A stretch of 10,487 bases of DNA from Gammaproteobacteria bacterium (GTDB taxonomy: Bacteria > Pseudomonadota > Gammaproteobacteria > SZUA-229): assembly GCA_030637945.1 (NCBI GenBank), contig DAOWFN010000062.1:1-10487 (forward strand). The letters are read 5' to 3'. A program made the position numbers and the translations under genes. Numbering within the stretch: the first letter of the stretch is position 1; every line of letters starts with the position of its first letter. Below the pieces are notes generated by a model, which was not told where the DNA came from, ran no database searches, and was given only the letters and a program-made list of their open reading frames with translations. Shown here in pieces: positions 7,200 to 10,487 of this stretch.

Positions 7200-9578
7200 C
7201 TAAAAACTAAGCATAGTTTTCTGTATAACAACCAGATCACCTGCATCGATAATCCCATTCGGTACAGGCACACCATTATTCTGCGGCGCAACATCACCGC
7301 GTAATAACTGGTTTGTTGTTGGTATTAGATCTCCGACTGCAATTCTCGTCGCTAGCAAGTAGTCAATAACATCGACATTGTCATCACCATTAATGTCACC
7401 GCTTGAAACGCCCGGGATAGAAGTATTGCTATCAGGATCACTGCCAGCAAGGATTTCTACATCATCATTAAAACCATCACTATCTGTATCGGCCAGAGTC
7501 GGATTGGTACCATACAGGTTCACCTCATCACCATCACTCAAGTTATCACCATCAGAATCTGCCAAAAACTGATTGGTACCGTTTATTATCTCATCGGCAT
7601 CTGACAGCCCATCATTGTCGTCATCCGGATCGCAGACATCGCCTAACCCATCATTATCAAAATCATCCTGTGTTGTATTGGCATCATCCGGGCAGTTGTC
7701 CTGACTGTCAGGAACCGTATCGCTATCATCATCCAGTGATGCCAGTGCCAGTGTTGCCTGAACAAGACCGTGGCCTGTCAGATAATCAAATCCAGCCACA
7801 TCCATCTCAACGGCTGTGTCTTGCATAGTGGTATATATGGAATCAGGTGTTAATGAGCCATCAAACTCTTTTAATAAGGCAGCCATTGCTGCCGCATGCG
7901 GTGCTGCAGCTGATGTACCAAAAAAATTGGGCCACCCGTTACTCTCATAATCAGAGCCAAAAAAAGTATTATCACCACCATCAGGGGCTACAAAGTCAGG
8001 TTTCTGCCGCATCAGACTCACTGGGTTGCCAGCGATATCGAACAATATCGGCGTACCGCCTTTTGATGAAAAATACTCTACCACCGGTGGTATTACACCA
8101 TAATCCGGGGTACTGGAGTAACGCGCCGCGCCAACGCCCTGTCCACCAGCAGCAATCGCATGACCATAGCTGGTACTACTATTGGTGGCGTATTCATCAA
8201 CGGTTAAATTCCCAAAATACACAAATTTAACTTTCCCGGGAACCGGACCAGCCACATGATCTATCGCTAATTGATACGTTTTTGTCGGCCCCGGTTTTGT
8301 AGTAAATGCAAAAACCTCAACCGCATCACCACCGATGTTTGCGGCGATTCCACCTGTCTGCGCTATTCCATTTGAGGAATATAAAAGCATATCCATATCC
8401 GTGCCAGCGCCGGGTGCGCCACTGACCGAATAAAACGGATCTTGCCACTGCAGGACAAAGATAACCTGCGTATTTGATGGAATCGTCACCTGCATTAAAG
8501 TATCAGTGCCACCACCGGGATCAAAGTCATGTCGTATACTGCCACTGGCATAACCGGACACACCTGAACCAACATATGTTGCCTCATACGAATCGTCTGA
8601 CTGATTACCCGCTGCTGAAAAATACGCAATACCCATCGCCTTAACGGCATCGACTGCCTGAGCGATAATGCCATCTTGAAACATCGGTTCAGCAAAATAA
8701 AAAACATCATCATTGATGATGTCCGATCCTGCATCGGTTGCGAGTTCAACGATGCCACTGGCAAAAGAAGCCTCGCCATCAAATGCGGTATGAAAAGCCT
8801 GACTAACACCCGGTGCAACATCATGCACGATCTGCATCATGGCGCGACCTTCATCAGAACCTGACGCGCAACCTGTTTCATCGGCTAGCACCACAACACC
8901 GGCTGGCAAGTCATTAGAAGCGACGTCGGCTGCTGCACCACCGATGCAGTCATAACTATCAGACAATGTACCGATAGTTACACCCGTGCCATCAACAGCA
9001 AAAAATGTGCGCGCATCATCAGATAATAAAGCGGCATCGCCCTGACTGGTAACTGAACCGGTATTCACTTTTGCGTAGGCAGGTCTGGCAAATTTCAGCG
9101 TGCTGATCTTAGCCGCTTGCTCGAGCGACGCGATAGGCATCCACCCCGAAATCATCCGTCCGTATACCGAGATATTTTCCATTCCGAGTACAGTCAACTC
9201 CTGCAGCAGAGAATCGATCTCGCCACCAGCCACTGCGTCGACTACAATCTTTTCATCTCTAATCCGAGCTAACGATAATGAGGAGACAAACGGACGTTGT
9301 AAAACTTGTGTTCCGCCGTTTATTTTAAAATGACGATGCTCCTGGTAGATCAACGCCAGGTCAATACCAAGTTTTGCCATTGGACCATCTTTCCCGGCAA
9401 GGTCTTTCCCGGAGAAAGATTCGAGTGCCTGTATTCCAACGGGATTATTCAGGCTTTGCAGGATCAGACTTGTTTTTGTTATCGTATTATTTGCAGCTTT
9501 ACCCTGAGTTTGGGCTGCCTGCAATACGGATGCCGATAGCATCAATAACAAAATTGAGTACGTTAGTCCCTTCACCAT
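7200..9578 (-). CDS. Secreted S8/S53-like serine peptidase with TSP3 repeats and dockerin-like C-terminus
   Basis: A 792-aa exported protein. Residues 1-21 are a signal peptide (cleavage near LQA-A); about 22-190 look like a propeptide. The subtilase-fold domain (about 195-612) has Asp207 in IGTLSDSYD, Asn325 in SAAGN at the oxyanion position, and Ser556 in GTSAAAPH. Where subtilases have the catalytic His of HGTHVAG, this protein has SDEGRAMMQIVHDVAPG, placing Glu243 at that position, so it resembles the S53-like subgroup with Ser/Glu/Asp. Residues about 615-718 are thrombospondin type 3 calcium-binding repeats (DNDGLGD, DDDNDGLSDADE, DSDGDNLSDGDE, DTDSDGFNDD). Residues about 727-792 form a dockerin type I-like pair of calcium loops (GDINGDDNVDVIDY; GDVAP...NGIIDAGDL). 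No membrane anchor or sorting tail follows. The GTG at 9575 is an alternative start better spaced from AGG. It stands alone, convergent with the ABC-F gene. Substrate unknown. Confidence 0.9.
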   Translation of the reverse strand: MVKGLTYSILLLMLSASVLQAAQTQGKAANNTITKTSLILQSLNNPVGIQALESFSGKDLAGKDGPMAKLGIDLALIYQEHRHFKINGGTQVLQRPFVSSLSLARIRDEKIVVDAVAGGEIDSLLQELTVLGMENISVYGRMISGWMPIASLEQAAKISTLKFARPAYAKVNTGSVTSQGDAALLSDDARTFFAVDGTGVTIGTLSDSYDCIGGAAADVASNDLPAGVVVLADETGCASGSDEGRAMMQIVHDVAPGVSQAFHTAFDGEASFASGIVELATDAGSDIINDDVFYFAEPMFQDGIIAQAVDAVKAMGIAYFSAAGNQSDDSYEATYVGSGVSGYASGSIRHDFDPGGGTDTLMQVTIPSNTQVIFVLQWQDPFYSVSGAPGAGTDMDMLLYSSNGIAQTGGIAANIGGDAVEVFAFTTKPGPTKTYQLAIDHVAGPVPGKVKFVYFGNLTVDEYATNSSTSYGHAIAAGGQGVGAARYSSTPDYGVIPPVVEYFSSKGGTPILFDIAGNPVSLMRQKPDFVAPDGGDNTFFGSDYESNGWPNFFGTSAAAPHAAAMAALLKEFDGSLTPDSIYTTMQDTAVEMDVAGFDYLTGHGLVQATLALASLDDDSDTVPDSQDNCPDDANTTQDDFDNDGLGDVCDPDDDNDGLSDADEIINGTNQFLADSDGDNLSDGDEVNLYGTNPTLADTDSDGFNDDVEILAGSDPDSNTSIPGVSSGDINGDDNVDVIDYLLATRIAVGDLIPTTNQLLRGDVAPQNNGVPVPNGIIDAGDLVVIQKTMLSF

Positions 9579-9614
9579 AACCTGCTTCTTACAATAAATA
9601 CTTTATTAAGCAAG

Positions 9615-9644
9615 ATAATAGCAGTTATTAAATTATCGGCACAA
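9615..9644 (-). promoter_or_regulatory. Candidate extended -10 promoter for the peptidase gene
   Basis: Read on the minus strand, TTGTGC (9644-9639) is followed after 18 nt by TATTAT (9620-9615), with TG one base ahead of the hexamer giving an extended -10 (TGCTATTAT). Start would fall near 9608, about 30 nt before the peptidase start codon. The -35 is weak; the extended -10 is the better evidence. Confidence 0.42.
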
Positions 9645-9689
9645 CATACATGTAGAACTCATTAACCAATTGATTTGATTAGATATAAG

Positions 9690-9707
9690 AAAAAAAGAGC
9701 GCCACTC
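9690..9707 (-). terminator. Candidate terminator of the phoH transcript
   Basis: On the minus strand GAGTGGCGCTC can fold as a short stem (three Watson-Crick pairs plus one T-G) and is followed directly by seven T, then CTT. It is about 195 nt beyond the phoH stop. The T-run supports a terminator, but the stem is weak. Confidence 0.3.
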
Positions 9708-9773
9708 ACCCCGTACTCATCCATCAGGAGTCACGATGCCACTATCTAGCAAAACATAGAACTGTTTGATGCG

Positions 9774-9803
9774 GCATATAAATGATATTCAATAATTATA
9801 TGC
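9774..9803. repeat. Inverted repeat GCATATAA / TTATATGC
   Basis: Eight bases at 9774-9781 pair perfectly with 9796-9803 around a 14-nt AT-rich spacer; two further G-C pairs can form outside if one G (9773) is bulged. It lies about 100 nt downstream of the phoH stop and has no T-run on either side, so it is not a simple terminator. It could be an RNA stem at the 3' end of the phoH transcript, or chance in AT-rich DNA. Confidence 0.35.
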
Positions 9804-9901
9804 GCACACACTTAAGTACCGATGCGTGAATAGACTCACACCGATAGCAGATATACAAAAACTAATCCTTGTTCTACCCTCTCACAGATTATTTGAAGAA
9901 T

Positions 9902-10487
9902 CTATGTGCGGTATGACGTCATTTTTTGTTCTGTGTCGTCGTAACACATAATAATATCTTTCACTATGTCACTACGCACGATATCTTGATAGTCGAACTC
10001 ATGGACATAAACACCTTTAACACCATGAATCCGTTTTATCGCATCATGCAATCCCGAGTAACAACGGATATCTTTCTGACTTAAATCACCATTAATAACG
10101 ACTGTGGACTGCTTGCCGATACGTGTCATAAACATTTTCATTTCTTCTGGCGTACAATTTTGCGCCTCATCTAAGACTACAAATGCATGGTTATATGTTT
10201 TTCCACGCATATATGCGAGTGGTTCGACGGTGATATTGCCGTTTTTCAAAGCGCATTCGATCACGCCTTTACCGGCATTGCTGATCAAACAGGATTTAAA
10301 GGCGCTGAAATAAGGATCAAATTTTTCATCGAGCTTGCCAGGCAAAAAACCCATGCTATTACCTGCTTCGACGGCAGGCCTGGTGAAAATTATTTGATCG
10401 ATATCGCCCGATATCAGTGCCTGCGCAGCCATTGCTGCAGCACAGTAACTCTTACCTGTACCAGCAGGTCCCAGGCCGAAGATTAAA
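9902..10487 (-). CDS. phoH: PhoH family ATPase (5' end outside the window)
   Basis: The frame is open to the right edge, so about 195 codons of the C-terminal part are present. An internal ATG at 10432 is not the start: upstream in-frame codons read LIFGLGPAGTGKSYCAAA, the Walker A motif of the family. Further motifs follow in order: TRPAVEAG, GFLPGKLDEKFDPYF, PLAYMRGKTYNHAFVVLDEAQN (Walker B with catalytic Asp-Glu) and TVVINGDLSQKDI (sensor region). These match the PhoH ATPase domain, related to the N-terminal half of superfamily I helicases; the wording is closer to E. coli PhoH than to PhoL/YbeZ. PhoH proteins bind ATP and are linked to RNA metabolism and, in E. coli, to phosphate starvation; the precise role is unsettled. 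The missing N-terminus could carry a PIN domain (PhoH2 type), which cannot be judged here. No ybeY-like gene follows, unlike the PhoL context. Confidence 0.92.
   Translation of the reverse strand, partial: LIFGLGPAGTGKSYCAAAMAAQALISGDIDQIIFTRPAVEAGNSMGFLPGKLDEKFDPYFSAFKSCLISNAGKGVIECALKNGNITVEPLAYMRGKTYNHAFVVLDEAQNCTPEEMKMFMTRIGKQSTVVINGDLSQKDIRCYSGLHDAIKRIHGVKGVYVHEFDYQDIVRSDIVKDIIMCYDDTEQKMTSYRT

Larger units (their letters stand above)
9579..9901. other. Non-coding spacer between the peptidase and phoH genes
   Basis: This 323-nt AT-rich gap holds no credible gene on either strand. It contains the peptidase promoter candidate (9615-9644), a candidate terminator for the phoH transcript (9690-9707), an inverted repeat (9774-9803) and a seven-codon ORF, MPLSSKT, at 9736-9759 preceded by a good AGGAG ribosome site. 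I see no tRNA or recognisable small RNA. Confidence 0.5.

Noticed and set aside
7440..7660. Repetitive DNA resembling a tandem repeat or CRISPR-like array (recurring gattggtacc and catca blocks)
   Set aside because: The periodicity comes from the Asp-rich thrombospondin type 3 repeats of the peptidase. There are no conserved direct repeats with unique spacers.
7847..8230. A 127-codon plus-strand open frame inside the peptidase gene
   Set aside because: It is antisense to the conserved subtilase core, starts without a ribosome site and encodes a low-complexity His/Gln/Ser-rich sequence with no family features.
8820..8850. His252 in IVHDVAPG as the usual catalytic His of the peptidase
   Set aside because: It sits nine residues after the position matching HGTHVAG and directly before the APG turn, where subtilases do not have the catalytic His. 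E243 aligns better, though only a structure model would settle it.
9902..10432. phoH starting at the internal ATG at 10432
   Set aside because: The frame continues upstream through the Walker A motif GPAGTGKS to the window edge, so this Met is inside the ATPase domain.

Overview
The window looks like a piece of the chromosome of a Gram-negative gammaproteobacterium with moderate-to-low GC. Signs are a DgkA closely matching the E. coli enzyme, an ABC-F ATPase that reads as an orthologue of E. coli YheS over its full length, a PhoH-type ATPase, an outer-membrane beta-barrel ending in Phe, and several Sec signal peptides. Nothing points to a prophage, transposon, CRISPR array or defence island. 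It is mostly housekeeping and envelope genes plus one large secreted protease. Genus cannot be named from the sequence alone.

Layout. 1-914 (minus): two exported proteins of unknown function, 2 nt apart, the downstream one running off the left edge. 1140-1499 (plus): diacylglycerol kinase dgkA. 1621-2361 (plus): a small outer-membrane beta-barrel protein followed by a clear intrinsic terminator (2399-2428). 2458-4966 (minus): a two-gene overlapping operon with a cyclopropane-fatty-acid-synthase-type methyltransferase first and a geranylgeranyl-reductase-type flavoprotein second. 4967-5188: divergent intergenic region with an 18-bp perfect palindrome. 5189-7099 (plus): ABC-F ATPase. 7200-9578 (minus): 792-aa secreted subtilase-fold peptidase with thrombospondin type 3 calcium repeats and a dockerin-like C-terminus. 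9579-9901: non-coding spacer. 9902-10487 (minus): C-terminal part of a PhoH family ATPase, cut by the right edge.

How the genes fit together. Several products act on the envelope or its lipids: DgkA recycles diacylglycerol, the methyltransferase alters unsaturated phospholipid acyl chains, and the overlapping flavoprotein belongs to a family that reduces C=C bonds in lipids. The most interesting reading is that these last two work in sequence on membrane acyl chains. The second point of interest is the peptidase, where the usual catalytic His of subtilases appears to be replaced by Glu, as in sedolisin-like (S53-like) active sites. The rest looks ordinary.
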